Below, one piece after another: positions 43,872 to 58,800 of a DNA stretch of 64,000 nucleotides; the first letter of the stretch is position 1; each line of letters opens with the position of its first letter. The stretch spans positions 9,920,101-9,984,100 of the forward strand of contig NC_134845.1 of the NCBI RefSeq assembly GCF_965363235.1. The letters are read 5' to 3'. The notes under the pieces were generated by a model. It made no database searches. It was not told where the DNA came from and saw only the letters and a list, made by a program, of their open reading frames with translations. The DNA is from Mytilus galloprovincialis (lineage: Eukaryota > Mollusca > Bivalvia > Mytilida > Mytilidae). Made by a program: the position numbers and the translations under genes.

Positions 43872-46800
43872 ATGGCTTTAAACGCTACAAATTACGATAC
43901 AGGAGATGAAGAATTAAATACAAGGCTGAGGGAATGGTTTGAATGGGATAAAGTAAGTCAAAAAGTGTGGATTCAACTGAGATGCTGCAAATCATATATT
44001 TTAGCCCTAGCTTTCCCTTTTTTTCAAAATATTTGTTTGTTTGTATATTTTTAGTATTAATTATTTATAAAGCAAATCAACATAAGTATACTTGAAAAGA
44101 ACCTGTATTTGCTATAGTTTTCTAATCGTAGTCATGGTAGTGGTCACTGATAATATTGAAAAAAGGGGGAGGGCAAACAAAATTTGACCTAGCCCAAGTG
44201 TATATGAATAGGGCTCTTCATGGTTAGTTCGGCCATATTGGATAGGGGGTAAAAATAGTGTGAAAAATACGGGAAAACATCATTAAAACAAAGCAGTTGC
44301 TTGGAAACACACATAGGATTTCAAATACTTTCCACTGCCGGATCTAGAAATTTTCATAAGTGGGGGCCCACTGACTGCCTAACGGGGGCCACTCCAGTGT
44401 TGCTTTAGTGATTCCCTATATAAGCAACCAAATTGTTTCCAAAAAAGGGGGGTAGCTTCATGATCAATTCCTGTAAAAAAAATTGTCAAAAAATGTAAAC
44501 ACTAATGTTTTCTTTTAGATGATAAATAAATCAACATAAATAGACTAATCACAGTATTTTTTTCCAAAATAATTTTGGATAATTATTTAAGACCTCAGAC
44601 AAATCAAGATAAGAATATTTTGATGAATGATGTTCAATTTAAACAAATTAACACTTACAGTAGCAGACTGGTTGACGCCTGACAGTAAAGACTTTAAGAG
44701 CATATGCTGCAAATGTGCAAGGATGATTGCAACTGCAGTTTACATGTAGCCAAGGTTCTGGTATAATAAGCACCCAATTGATTTTGGGGTCATTAAAGAT
44801 CAAGGTCATGGTCATAGTTACTAAAATAGACTTGACATTTGTGCAAAACAGGTGTGCCAAATGAAAAAATGAAATAGTTACAAATTGGATTGCATTGATA
44901 TTTTATAGATATGTGGTCATACAATTTATATGATGAAATAAAGAACCAAATTAATGTTAAGGTCACTTGATCGAGGTCAAGGTCACATTTACAAAAAAGT
45001 TTATGTAGCAAATTGAAAATATTACTGAAAATAATCATTTTTTTTTTACATAGATTAGACCGTTGGTTTTCCTGTTTGAATGGTTTTACACTAGTAATTT
45101 TGGGGCCCTTTATAGCTTGTTGTTCGGTGTGAGCCAATGCTCCGTGTTGAAGGCCGTACATTGACCTATAATGGTTTACTTTTTTTAAATTGTTATTTGG
45201 ATGGAGAGTTGTCTCATTGGCACTCACATCACATCTTCCTATATCTATATCTGAAAGTAAAGAGAAGAAACTGAAAGTAAAGAGAAGAAACTAGACTATT
45301 GATTCTGTCAAAATAATCTTTCTCCATCACATGGAAATGAGATATGTATATTCGTACTTGTGTTTAAAAATTACACTTACATTCAAGGTGTCTTCATTTA
45401 TAATTTTAAAGGTATTTTGTAACGGCTTTATGAATATATTTTTTTCAGAATGAGGCAACAAGATCAGACATATTACAGTTGGTAAATGAAAAAAATATAG
45501 AAGAACTAAAGAAAAGGTTGTTAAAAAGAATGGAGTTTGGGACTGCAGGTTAATTTGTTAGAGAACATTTGAATGATTGAGTTTGTCTTGATCATTAAGG
45601 CATTTCCAGATTTAAACAGATGGGATAAGAGGCACTCTTTATTAGACCCCAACCACCCATTAAATAAGATTTTCATTTTATACATTGGTAATTAATACAA
45701 AATTTTAAAGAAATGCAACCTCTCACCAATTTCCTAATTTCCCTTTAGATCTAGAACAGCTTTTAGTAAATACAAATAATAATGCTCAGATGTATCATCA
45801 ATCTCAAATACTTCATTAGCTTTGTAAACAACTGCATGATAAAATGCTCGATATATTTATAACTAGCGCAGTTTAAGATGTACATATTAATTGCTCCTAT
45901 AATACCAACTTTTCATGTGAATCCAAATTTTGTGTAGCTTAAGTAATTTTGTTAATATAACTGAAATTTGAATAAAAAATTTACAGACATGACAGAATTT
46001 ATGCATTAGAGCTTGAAAAAAATTAAAAAATCAAATGATAAAAATTTTGAAAAAAATATTTTTTAGATCTTCGTGCATTAATCATGTTAATGTAAATAGC
46101 ATCAAGAATCAAAACTCTCAAGCTGAAGATAGTTCTTTAATATGTATGCTCCAAACTCGTAATAATATTGCATTGACATGGAGTTTTGAAGTAGGTGAAA
46201 CATGTCAATATGGCGCCTGACTCCTTAGTTATAGTTACGCCATATCATCTGTTAATTTTCTGTAAATTTGACAGTAAACAGTAGTCAAAGCAAATTAAAT
46301 GAGTTTTTTTTTTTTTTAGAATTTTCTGTTGAAAAATAATGTAGGAAGAAATCAAGAACTTACAGTTTTTTTCATTTTTTTTTTATAGATACATGATTAA
46401 CTCTAGTAATGGTTTATACATTGATAATTCACCATCAAAAACAGTTTATATGCATTTTTGCAGGACTTAGAACTCGAATGGCAGCAGGATTTTCTATGAT
46501 GAATGATTTAACAATTATCCAAACTACTCAGGTAAGAATCATTGTTATATTTTGCAGACCAAGGCCTGTTTGGTATAATTACCTACTAGTGGCGAAATAG
46601 AGAGAATACTGATATACAGAGATAAGGCCAAACAAATAAGTATCTGAGTTTACTGTACCCCTACCTACCCTAATTTTTATCCCCTACCTTTAAGTTTTTT
46701 TTAACATTTTTGATTAAGTACTGTTACAGTTACAATGTTGCTCCCACAAACACAAGGTAAAAAAAATAATTAAATTTAAAAAAAATCCCTACCTACCTAA

Positions 46801-49800
46801 CCTATTTTTTTCCTGCACATGACAGTAAACACATACTTTTTTGTTTGACCTAACTTACCACAAAAGCTCCAATGGTACTATTATTAGTTGAAGCCACACC
46901 AATTATTGGTATCAGTGGCAAAAGTTCTGACATTTTAAAAGTATAGGTAAGTGAAAATGCACAATTAACAGTGCCTGGTGATGATTCATAGCCTTTATCA
47001 CTGGGCAAGGCTTATTATGTGTTTTGGTATTATCTTTCTATACTATTTATTTAACTATGAAAAAAAGAATTTGTACCTGAATTATTGCATGAATTGCAAT
47101 ATTAGTTAATCTATAGCTAGAAGTCTGTCTTTTGAGGTTAATTTGACAGGACAAAAATGATACTATTATTGGTTTTTAAACATCTGATTCAGTAAGACTT
47201 TAATAGCAGTGCGTATTCCAAAATGTCATAAAAAATGTTAGGGTAGGCACTAACAATTAGGATCATGAGGATAGGTAGGGTTAGCAAAAACACAAGAATT
47301 TTGGCCTTATAAAAACTATATGTCCTGTTGACAAGTCAATAATAATAATTTTGATATATGTTCATTATATTTTCAGGGTCTGTGTCAATATTTATTAAAA
47401 AATTGTCCATCTGTAAAAAGTAATGGTGTGGTTGTGGGTTATGATGGTAGACACAATAGTGAAAGGTAAATGTACATACAACATATAGCATTCCTTGTAC
47501 ATTGAATGTTCCACAATGTTTGCAGAATATGTCATAATGTTATGTATATAAAATTGTATTTCAGAAGAAATTTCCCGAATATGACTAAAACAGTTAGAAA
47601 ATCTTGTTATGTATTAAACGTTTGGTTGTTCCTGTAACTAAGTAACCATGTGCATGATGAATGAAGAACAGACTTTCAGTCTAACTATTTCTTATTATAC
47701 CCCACGCAATGAAGTTAATAAGGACACACTAAGTAGATGTGCATATCAACAGGAAATTACGATTCAATTTTTTTTATAGGAGTTTGAAATTATTTGCTTC
47801 AATATACTTCTGCAACAGTTTGTCATCGCAACTCCTCTGAAACCACACATCAGAATTTCATGAAACCTTTTTAGATAATAAGGACATACTATGTAGATGT
47901 GCATTTCAACTGGAAATTAGGATTCAATTTTTCTAGGAGTTACTCCCCTTTGATTTTTTTTGCTTCAATATACTACTGCAACAGTTTGTCATCGCAACTT
48001 CTCTGAAACCACACATCAGAATTTCATGAAACTTTGTAGATAATAAGGACATACTATGGAGATGTGCAAAACGACAGGAAATTATGATGCAATTTTTTTT
48101 CTATGAGTTATGCCCCTTTGGACTTATTTGCTTCAATATACTTCTGCAACAGTTTGTCATGGCAACTCCTCTGAAACCACACATCAGAATTTCATGAAAC
48201 TTTGTAGATTAAAAGGACATACTATGTACACGTGCATATCGACAGGAAATTATGATTCAATTTTTTTTTCTTATAGTTATTTTATTTCTCCAGTGAAAAT
48301 GTGGGGACATGGGGTACATGTACTTATGTGAGCGCGCTCACTAAGGTTCTCTAATTTTCCTAGTGCTAATTGTGACATTTCAGATGTTTGCAGTCTTTTT
48401 ACTGTAAACTCAAACCAGCTGTGCTAAATACAAACATTGTCTCAGAAAAGTTATATGAATGTAAACAGGATTTTTCTTAAAGTCATAAGAAACCCCAAAT
48501 CAAAAAAAATAATGCATATGTTTTTTTATAACTCAATGGACAGTTTTCATTATAAAACTTATGTACATATACTTTTTTCTGAAGAATTTTTTTTAATTTA
48601 TTCATATTTAGAAGAAGCTTACTTTATTTTAATTGCTTCCTTCCAGGAAGCAATTCCCCCCACATATTTTCCGTATGCAAAGTGACCTTAATGTGACCCA
48701 TCTCGTAAAAATCCGTTGATCACAATACGCATGGATGTCCTTTAAATAAACTATTATCTGAATTTACATGTTAAACACGTGCTCAATTTCCATACTTTTT
48801 TGTTGATTTTTTGTCGATTGTTGACAAACAGGTGACAATCGTTAAACTTTGGCTTTAAAACACGAACTTTAATTACCTGCCATTTTTTCACAACAACACT
48901 GACCGATTGAATAAAAAATTGACGATTTTACGAAATTTACACGAAAAAAATGATAAACTCGTGCACAGAAGACTAAGTTTATGATGTTTGTATGCATTGG
49001 TTCAAGAATTGAAAGAACATTATTTTTCACCGGTCACTCGTTTCTTATGACTTTAATATTGCAAAATATTAAAATAGCATTTTAAAATTATAAATCACAA
49101 TAATAAATGTACACACTAATTTCTGAATTTACAGTATGCTGGTTGACCTCTTATCCAAGCTTTTTTAAATGTTTATGTGTTGACTTTGTGTTATAGATTT
49201 GCCTGGTTGACAGCGACAGTGTTTATCAAGGTTTATATTAGTTGTAAAGATATTTATGTGTTGACTTTGTCTTACAGATTTGCCTGGTTGACAGCAACAA
49301 TGTTTATCAAGGTTTATATTACTTTTTAAGATATTTATGTGTTGACTTTGTGTTATAGATTTGCCTGGTTGACAGCGACAGTGTTTATCAAGGTTTATAT
49401 TACTAGTTAAGATGTTTATGTGTTGACTTTGTGTTATAGATTTGCCTGGTTGACAGTGACAGTGTTTATCAAGGTTTATATTACTTGTTAAGATATTTAT
49501 GTGTTGACTTTGTGTTACAGATTTGCCTGGTTGACAGCGACAGTGTTTATCAAGGTTTATATTAGTTGTAAAGATATTTATGTGTTGACTTTGTCTTACA
49601 GATTTGCCTGGTTGACAGCAACAATGTTTATCAAGGTTTATATTACTAGTTAAGATGTTTATGTGTTGACTTTGTGTTATAGATTTGCCTGGTTGACAGT
49701 GACAGTGTTTATCAAGGTTTATATTACTTTTTAAGATATTTATGTGTTGACTTTGTGTTATAGATTTGCCTGGTTGACAGCAACAGTGTTTTTCAAGGTT

Positions 49801-52800
49801 TATATTACTTTTTAAGATATTTATGTGTTGACTTTGTGTTATAGATTTGCCTGGTTGACAGCAACAGTGTTTTTCAAGGTTTATATTACTTTTTAAGATA
49901 TTTATGTGTTGACTTTGTGTTATAGATTTGCCTGGTTGACAGCGACAGTGTTTATCAAGGTTTATATTACTTTTAAAGATATTTATGTGTTGACTTTGTG
50001 TTATAGATTTGCCTGGTTGACAGCGACAGTGTTTATCAAGGTTCATATTACTTTTTAAGATATTTATGTGTTGACTTTGTGTTATAGATTTGCCTGGTTG
50101 ACAGCAACAGTGTTTTTCAAGGTTTATATTACTTTTTAAGATATTTATGTGTTGACTTTGTGTTATAGATTTGCCTGGTTGACAGCGACAGTGTTTATCA
50201 AGGTTTATATTACTTTTTAAGATATTTATGTGTTGACTTTGTGTTATAGATTTGCCTGGTTGACAGCGACAGTGTTTATCAAGGTTTATATTACTTTTTA
50301 AGATATTTATGTGTTGACTTTGTGTTATAGATTTGCCTGGTTGACAGCGACAGTGTTTATCAAGGTTTATATTACTTGTAAAGATATTTATGTGTTGACT
50401 TTGTGTTATAGATTTGCCTGGTTGACAGTGACAGTGTTTATCAAGGTTTATATTACTTTTTAAGATATTTATGTGTTGACTTTGTGTTATAGATTTGCCT
50501 GGTTGACAGCAACAGTGTTTTTCAAGGTTTATATTACTTTTTAAGATATTTATGTGTTGACTTTGTGTTATAGATTTGCCTGGTTGACAGCGACAGTGTT
50601 TATCAAGGTTTATATTACTTTTTAAGATGTTTATGTGTTGACTTTGTGTTATAGATTTGCCTGGTTGACAGCGACAGTGTTTATCAAGGTTTATATTACT
50701 TTTTAAGATGTTTATGTGTTGACTATGTGTTATAGATTTGCCTGGTTGACAGCGACAGTGTTTATCAAGGTTTATATTACTTTTTAAGATATTTATGTGT
50801 TGACTATGTGTTATAGATTTGCCTGGTTGACAGGGACAGTGTTTATCAAGGTTTATATTACTTTTTAAGATATTTATATGTTGACTTTGTGTTATAGATT
50901 TGCCTGGTTGACAGCGACAGTGTTTATCAAGGTTTATATTACTTTTTAAGATATTTATATGTTGACTTTGTGTTATAGATTTGCCTGGTTGACAGCGACA
51001 GTGTTTATTAATGCAGAAGTACCTGTCTACCTCTATTCCAGAGTTTGTCCTACCCCTTATGTGGTAAGTAATACTAAATAGGACTGTAATTAAATTACTT
51101 AAAAGTTGAAATCCAATATCCAGACTGTTGCATTACTTTAAGATGAATAGGATAAACATTGAAAATAATTAAAACCCCATTGCTATTTTTATGCCCAACC
51201 TAGGCATATGCTAGGGGCAGTATGTTTTCAGGTCTGTGCATCTGTTTGTCCTGCTGTTCGTCCGTCTGTCCTGGTTAGGTTAAAGTTTTTAATCAAAGTA
51301 ATTTTTGATGAAGTTGAAATCCAATAAACTAGAAACTTATTACACATATTCCCTATTATTTTAATTTTTATGCCAAATTAAAGTTTTGACCCCAATTTCA
51401 CGGACCATGGTACATACAAAATGATAGTGTGAGTGGGGCATCTGTGTACAATGGAGGCATTCTTGTTGTAAATATTGTACACATTATTTGATCTTGTTTT
51501 GTTTAACTTTCACCAGGATAATTGTGAAATCAATTGGTTTCAAAAATGCTGTATTCTTATGTTCCTAAAAATAATAATATGTAATACATTTGTACAAGCA
51601 TTTCATGTTTAAAAAAAATAAAGGCATTTTCTTTGTCATCTCCCTATTATAATATATAAATTTCATATGAATATGAACCCTGCTTTGTACTAGACACATG
51701 CTAAGCATATTTAAAAAAAACATAACTAGTAACAATCTACAGAAAGACATGCTACCCAAAATATTTGAGCCAACCAGTCTTTGTTCTTACTCTTTTAAAA
51801 ATGTTGCTTGCAAAATGGAGAAGCAGAACATACCAATTTTAAAGTCTTCTGTTTGACTTTGACAATGATTGAACGCATAACTTTCTGGTGATCTCAGAGG
51901 GTGTTCCAGTTTTTATGAATACATTGAAATAGGACATTTTTATAAATACATTGACAATTGTATTTAGTTTATAGAACCATTGCATGTAATATCCATATCT
52001 GTAAGCTATTTTAGGTTCACCTGACTTGGACCACATGTCATGGTTCAGGGATCAGCATTAGGTTATTCATGATTAGGATTGGTTGTCAAATATTCTAACC
52101 AATAGGTCTTCTTTAAAATTTTGAAGATCATGAAAATACCACACTGAATTGAAAGTGAAAATTTCATGAAATTACAAAACAAAAGAAAGAGATCACACAA
52201 AAAACTTCAATATAATATACAATTTTGGTAATTCAAAATTTCAATAAAAAAGAATTAGTTTTACCAATAATGGACTGACCAATTTACCTCTTTCATTTTC
52301 AGGCGTATGCTGTGATACATTGTAAAGCAGATTGTGGAATCATGGTTACAGCCTCACATAATCCTAAAGAAGACAATGGTTACAAAGTCTATGGAAGTAA
52401 TGGATCTCAGGTCTCAGATATTTAGGATCTGTCGTAATATCATACTTTGTTCAACTTGTGTTAAAAATATCAATATTTTATATGCTTCTTATTGTTTGTT
52501 CATAAGAATAATAGACTTTTGAAACTTTACTATTGTGACATCATTCATGTTAAAGTCTACTAATGGCTTTATTAAAAGTCAGCTATTACATATACCATGA
52601 AGGGATCTTATCATTTTTTTTGTTTTTGCTTAAAATATATATTCCTTCATGAAAATGCATTAAATGAAACTTTTTGAAGAGTAGAAACAGTAAGATTTCA
52701 AGTTTATCAAGTTTCAGTTAAGATCGAAAGTCTATGAAGACCTGTTAAAACATGGATTATAATCATTAAAAATTTGAATTATTTCCCTTTTCAATTCCAG

Positions 52801-55800
52801 ATTATCTCCCCTGTTGATAAACATGTAGCAAAGTCAATAGAGGAAAACTTGGTACCACTGATAACTTCGTGGGATGCATCAGTTGTAGAGAAAAGTCCTT
52901 TAAGGAAGGATCCTTACAATGATATTTTGAAACATTATAATGAAGATCTGAAAAAATTATGTTATTTCAGGTAAAATTACTGTAACTTTTTTAACCAAAC
53001 AGTATAGTTAATCTGTTTATAAAGGAAGAAAATATATTGAGCAAAACAGATCCTGCTGTTCTTAACATTCTATATTTAGTAAATTATAAAAGAATTCTAA
53101 AATAGAAATAGACTAAGGCACTTAAGTATATAGAATTTAAATTGAGCATATTGTGTATTGTGTATGGTGTTATCATACATTGTAGAGAGCAAAACAGTAA
53201 ATCATCTGTAACATTTACATACACTGCCATGCATGGTGTGGGATATCCTTATGTTTTAGAGGCCTGTAAAGTGTTTGGTGTTAAAGAACCGGTCCCTGTG
53301 GTAGAACAGGTCAGTATATCTGTTATCTGAAACCGATTGGACTGCGCTGAAATATCAATATTGCAAAATATCTATAGTCAACAAAATTCAAGACAATGAG
53401 AGTCCACTATAAATCTTTAAAAACATTGTTCAGGAGCTGCCGTATTTCCTCTTAATATAAACTTTCTTATAACCTTAAGTCGCACAACAACATGGAGCCA
53501 ATGCATTTATCACTGCAGTTTCATGAAGTCTGAAAGGATTTTGATATACTTTCCTAATGTCTTACTACTGTATCATAATATTTGTAAAGTAATTTTCTTT
53601 CAACAGATAATGCCAGATCCAGAATTCCCAACAGTACGATATCCAAACCCTGAAGAAGGTGAAGGAGCTTTAGTAAGTTAACTTAACCGTGGGATTACAA
53701 AAGTAGTAAAAGCTAAGTTAAAGAGAAGAAAGTAAATATATGGAGACATTGGCTTTTAAATATATTTTATAATTTCAAACTGTTGAATCTACCTAAACCT
53801 ATAAATAACTTATGGTTTTAGTTTTTGAATATTTCTTTTTCCTGCTTTACATAGTTTTGAAAGGACAGAAAGGTTAGGAAATAGTGAAACCACACAAAAT
53901 CTTGACAGATTCGTTCATTAAAACATTTGAAAATTGAAAGGGGTTAAAAATAATTATGTATCATTGTATGGTATGGTTGCCAATGAAAAATCTCTCCATC
54001 AGGCACCAAATGATGAAGAAGTTTACACAACTCTTGCCAAAAAAATATTCATGCTTACACAGTAAATGTATTTACACCTATCCATTCTTTAAAGATAAAA
54101 TGCCAATGCATGTATAAATGTGAATTAAGATATTACTTTTTGATTATTTTTAGTCCCTGGCAATAGACACAGCCAATGCTAACAATAGTTGTGTGATTTT
54201 AGCCAATGACCCTGATGCTGACAGACTTGCTATTGCTGAAAAACTAGAAAGGTAAATCAATATTCAAAACACATTTCTTCCTCACATGAATTGTTTTATC
54301 AGGGTGCTTATATTTTATAGGAAAATGGAAGTATATTGATATCTCATGAACTTGAATTGTTTTGCTTGCATGAGTACTAAATATTTTATTTCTGTTTGTA
54401 ACACAGACATGTGCCTTGTTGACATGTTTTGTAGTTATACTACAGTATTGAAATAGTTATACATTTTGATTATAGTTTAAAAATACTGGAGTTATAAGAA
54501 CAGTTTCATTTCTTTTGAGCGTGAGTCAAACAGCCGGCCTCTCTGCATTCTTAAAAGGCAACCGTAATATCTAAACTATTGGACACCACAATGAATCTAA
54601 CCAAACACTCAACCACAAAATCCAACGAAGAAAGCAAAAATCAAGACAATTGAGATCAGCACATTGTTCTACCCTTTTAAATTGTTTTCTTTTTTTTTAT
54701 ATCTATTACCCATTGAAATTAGACAAAAAGATGAATGGTAAATTAAATATTTTATTGATAATTTCAGTGGTAAATGGCATATTTTCTCAGGAAATGAAAT
54801 TGGTGCATTGCTGGGATGGTGGAGTTGGCTTTCCTTTAGACAGAAGAATCCTGATGTTCCAGGTAAGGTATAGTGTAAAGGAAATGAAATTGGTGCATTG
54901 CTGGGATGGTGGAGTTGGCTTTCCTTTAGACAGAAGAATCCTGATGTTCCAGGTAAGGTATAGTGTAAAGAAAATGAAATTGGTGCATTGCTGGGATGGT
55001 GGAGTTGGCTTTCCTTTAGACAGAAGAATCCTGATGTTCCAGGTAAGGTATAGTGTAAAGGAAATGAAATTGGTGCATTGCTGGGATGGTGGAGTTGGCT
55101 TTCCTTTAGACAGAAGAATCCTGATGTTCCAGGTAAGGTATAGTGTAAAGGAAATGAAATTGGTGCATTGCTGGGATGGTGGAGTTGGCTTTCCTTTAGA
55201 CAGAAGAATCCTGATGTTCCAGGTAAGGTATAGTGTAAAGGAAATGAAATTGGTGCATTGTTGGGATGGTGGAGTTGGCTTTCCTTTAGACAGAAGAATC
55301 CTGATGTTCCAGGTAAGGTATAGTGTAAAGGAAATGAAATTGGTGCATTGTTGGGATGGTGGAGTTGGCTTTCCTTTAGACAGAAGAATCCTGATGTTCC
55401 AGGTAAGGTATAGTGTAAAGGAAATGAAATTGGTGCATTGCTGGGATGGTGGAGTTGGCTTTCCTTTAGACAGAAGAATCCTGATGTTCCAGGTTAGGTA
55501 TAGTGTAAAGGAAATGAAATTGGTGCATTGCTGGGATGGTTGAGTTGGCTTTCCTTTAGACAAAAGAATCCTGATGTTCCAGGTAAGGTATAGTGTAAAG
55601 GAAATGAAATTGGTGTCTTGCTGGGATGGTGGAGTTGGCTTTCCTTTAGACAGAAGAATCCTGATGTTCCAGGTAAGGTATAGTGTAAAGGAAATGAAAT
55701 TGGTGCATTGTTGGGATGGTGGAGTTGGCTTTCCTTTAGACAGAAGAATCCTGATGTTCCAGGTAAGGTATAGTGTAAAGGAAATGAAATTGGTGCATTG

Positions 55801-58800
55801 CTGGGATGGTGGAGTTGGCTTACCTTTAGACAGAAGAATCCTGTTGTTCCAGGTAAGGTATAGTGTAAAGGAAATGAAATTGGTGCCTTGCTGGGATGGT
55901 GGAGTTGGCTTACCTTTAGACAGAAGAATCCTGATGTTCCAGGTAAGGTATAGTGTAAAGGAAATGAAATTGGTGCATTGCTGGGATGGTGGAGTTGGCT
56001 TACCTTTAGACAGAAGAATCCTGATGTTCCAGGTAAGGTATAGTGTAAAGGAAATGAAATTGGTGCATTGCTGGGATGGTGGAGTTGACTTTCCTTTAGG
56101 CAGAAGAATCCTGATGTTCCAGGTAAGGTATAGTGTAAAGGAAATGAAATTGGTGCATTGCTGGGATGGTGGAGTTGGCTTTCCTTTAGACAGAAGAATC
56201 CTGATGTTCCAGGTAAGGTATAGTGTAAAGGAAATGAAATTGGTGCATTGCTGGGATGGTGGAGTTGGCTTACCTTTAGACAGAAGAATCTTGATGTTCC
56301 AGGTAAGGTATAGTGTAAAGGAAATGAAATTGGTGCATTGCTGGGATGGTGGAGTTGGCTTACCTTTAGACAGAAGAATCCTGATGTTCCAGGTAAGGTA
56401 TAGTGTAAAGGAAATGAAATTGGTGCATTGCTGGGATGGTGGAGTTGGCTTTCCTTTAGACAGAAGAATCCTGATGTTCCAGGTAAGGTATAGTGTAAAG
56501 GAAATGAAATTGGTGCATTGCTGGGATGGTGGAGTTGGCTTTCCTTTAGACAGAAGAATCCTGATGTTCCAGGTAAGGTATAGTGTAAAGGAAATGAAAT
56601 TGGTGCATTGCTGGGATGGTGGAGTTGGCTTTCCTTTAGACAGAAGAATCCTGATGTTCCAGGTAAGGTATAGTGTAAAGGAAATGAAATTGGTGCCTTG
56701 CTGGGATGGTGGAGTTGGCTTACCTTTAGACAGAAGAATCCTGATGTTCCAGGTAAGGTATAGTGTAAAGGAAATGAAATTGGTGCCTTGCTGGGATGGT
56801 GGAGTTGGCTTACCTTTAGACAGAAGAATCCTGATGTTCCAGGTAAGGTATAGTGTAAAGGAAATGAAATTGGTGCCTTGCTGGGATGGTGGAGTTGGCT
56901 TACCTTTAGACAGAAGAATCCTGATGTTCCATGTAAGGTATAGTGTAAAGGAAATGAAATTGGTGCCTTGCTGGGATGGTGGAGTTGGCTTACCTTTAGG
57001 CAGAAGAATCCTGATGTTCCAGGTAAGGTATAGTGTAAAGGAAATGAAATTGGTGCATTGCTGGGATGGTGGAGTTGGCTTACCTTTAGACAGAAGAATC
57101 CTGATGTTCCAGGTAAGGTATAGTGTAAAGGAAATGAAATTGGTGCATTGCTGGGATGGTGGAGTTGGCTTTCCTTTAGGCAGAAGAATCCTGATGTTCC
57201 AGGTAAGGTATAGTGTAAAGGAAATGAAATTGGTGCATTGCTGGGATGGTGGATATGGCTTTCCTTTAGACAGAAGAATCCTGATGTTCCAGGTAAGGTA
57301 TAGTGTAAAGGAAATGAAATTGGTGCATTGCTGGGATGGTGGATATGGCTTTCCTTTAGACAGAAGAATCCTGATGTTCCAGGTAAGGTATAGTGTAAAG
57401 GAAATGAAATTGGTGCATTGCTGGGATGGTGGATTTGGCTTTCCTTTAGACAGAAGAATCCTGATGTTCCAGGTAAGGTATAGTGTAAAGGAAATGAAAT
57501 TGGTGCATTGCTGGGATGGTGGAGTTGGCTTACCTTTAGACAGAAGAATCCTGATGTTCCAGGTAAGGTATAGTGTAAAGGAAATGAAATTGGTGCCTTG
57601 CTGGGATGGTGGAGTTGGCTTACCTTTAGACAGAAGAATCCTGATGTTCCAGGTAAGGTATAGTGTAAAGGAAATGAAATTGGTGCCTTGCTGGGATGGT
57701 GGAGTTGGCTTTCCTTTAGACAGAAGAATCTTGATGTTCCAGGTAAGGTATAGTGTAAAGGAAATGAAATTGGTGCATTGCTGGGATGGTGGAGTTGGCT
57801 TACCTTTAGACAGAAGAATCCTGATGTTCCAGGTAAGGTATAGTGTAAAGGAAAGGAAATTGGTGCCTTGCTGGGATGGTGGAGTTGGCTTTCCTTTAGA
57901 CAGAAGAATCCTGATGTTCCAGGTAAGGTATAGTGTAAAGGAAATGAAATTGGTGCATTGCTGGGATGGTGGAGTTGGCTTTCCTTTAGACAGAAGAATC
58001 CTGATGTTCCAGGTAAGGTATAGTGTAAAGGAAATGAAATTGGTGCATTGCTGGGATGGTGGAGTTGGCTTTCCTTTAGACAGAAGAATCCTGATGTTCC
58101 AGGTAAGGTATAGTGTAAAGGAAATGAAATTGGTGCCTTGCTGGGATGGTGGAGTTGGCTATCCTTTAGACAGAAGAATCCTGATGTTCCAGGTAAGGTA
58201 TAGTGTAAAGGAAATGAAATTGGTGCATTGCTGGGATGGTGGAGTTGGCTTTCCTTTAGACAGAAGAATCCTGATGTTCCAGGTAAGGTATAGTGTAAGG
58301 ATGATGGTGCTTAGCCTGGTATCTTGGCCTAACCTTCTCTTTGTGTCAGTAAGGCCAGGCTTAATACAATCCATGTGACCACTTTTCAGTGCTGAACAGG
58401 ACTAAATTACTGTGCATGTACATGGGATGTAAACAATAGAAATATTTATCAGATTGCTAATTAACTGTCTATCCACTAATCAAATCAGTTTTGTTTGGAC
58501 AATCGTGACTTTATTTTGTTGAAAATAGAATTTGGCATGAATTTAAAAACAATGTTTAAATCATATGTGGCTATATCAATATTTCCTGCCATATTATGAT
58601 AGTTTCCCACAATGCATTGTTCTAAAATTCAATGAACAAAAATCTATAGATTTTTTTTCTGTTTTTGTGTTGTTTGATAGCTGTCAAATTGACATATACC
58701 CAATATATGCTTTTATTTACATACTAACATACTATGTTTTAGCATCTGAAGTGTATATGTTAGCAAGTACAGTATCATCTAAGATATTACAGACAATAGC

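Noticed and set aside
49165-50046. 293-codon - strand open frame with repeated [20 protein letters not shown]
   Set aside because: Antisense of the 81-bp PGM2 exon 5 acceptor array; the period is divisible by three, and there is no start context or independent coding evidence.
49173-51011. CRISPR-like regularly spaced repeat
   Set aside because: There are no unique spacers: the whole 81-bp unit repeats, it contains host exon sequence, and the genome is eukaryotic.
55574-58378. 934-codon open frame of a 30-residue repeat ([20 protein letters not shown]), resembling a repeat-containing structural protein
   Set aside because: It is the wrong frame of the PGM2 exon 11 plus intron array; the 90-bp period keeps any stop-free frame open. 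The same applies to the 297-codon (+) frame at 54650 and the 258-codon (-) frame at 54787.
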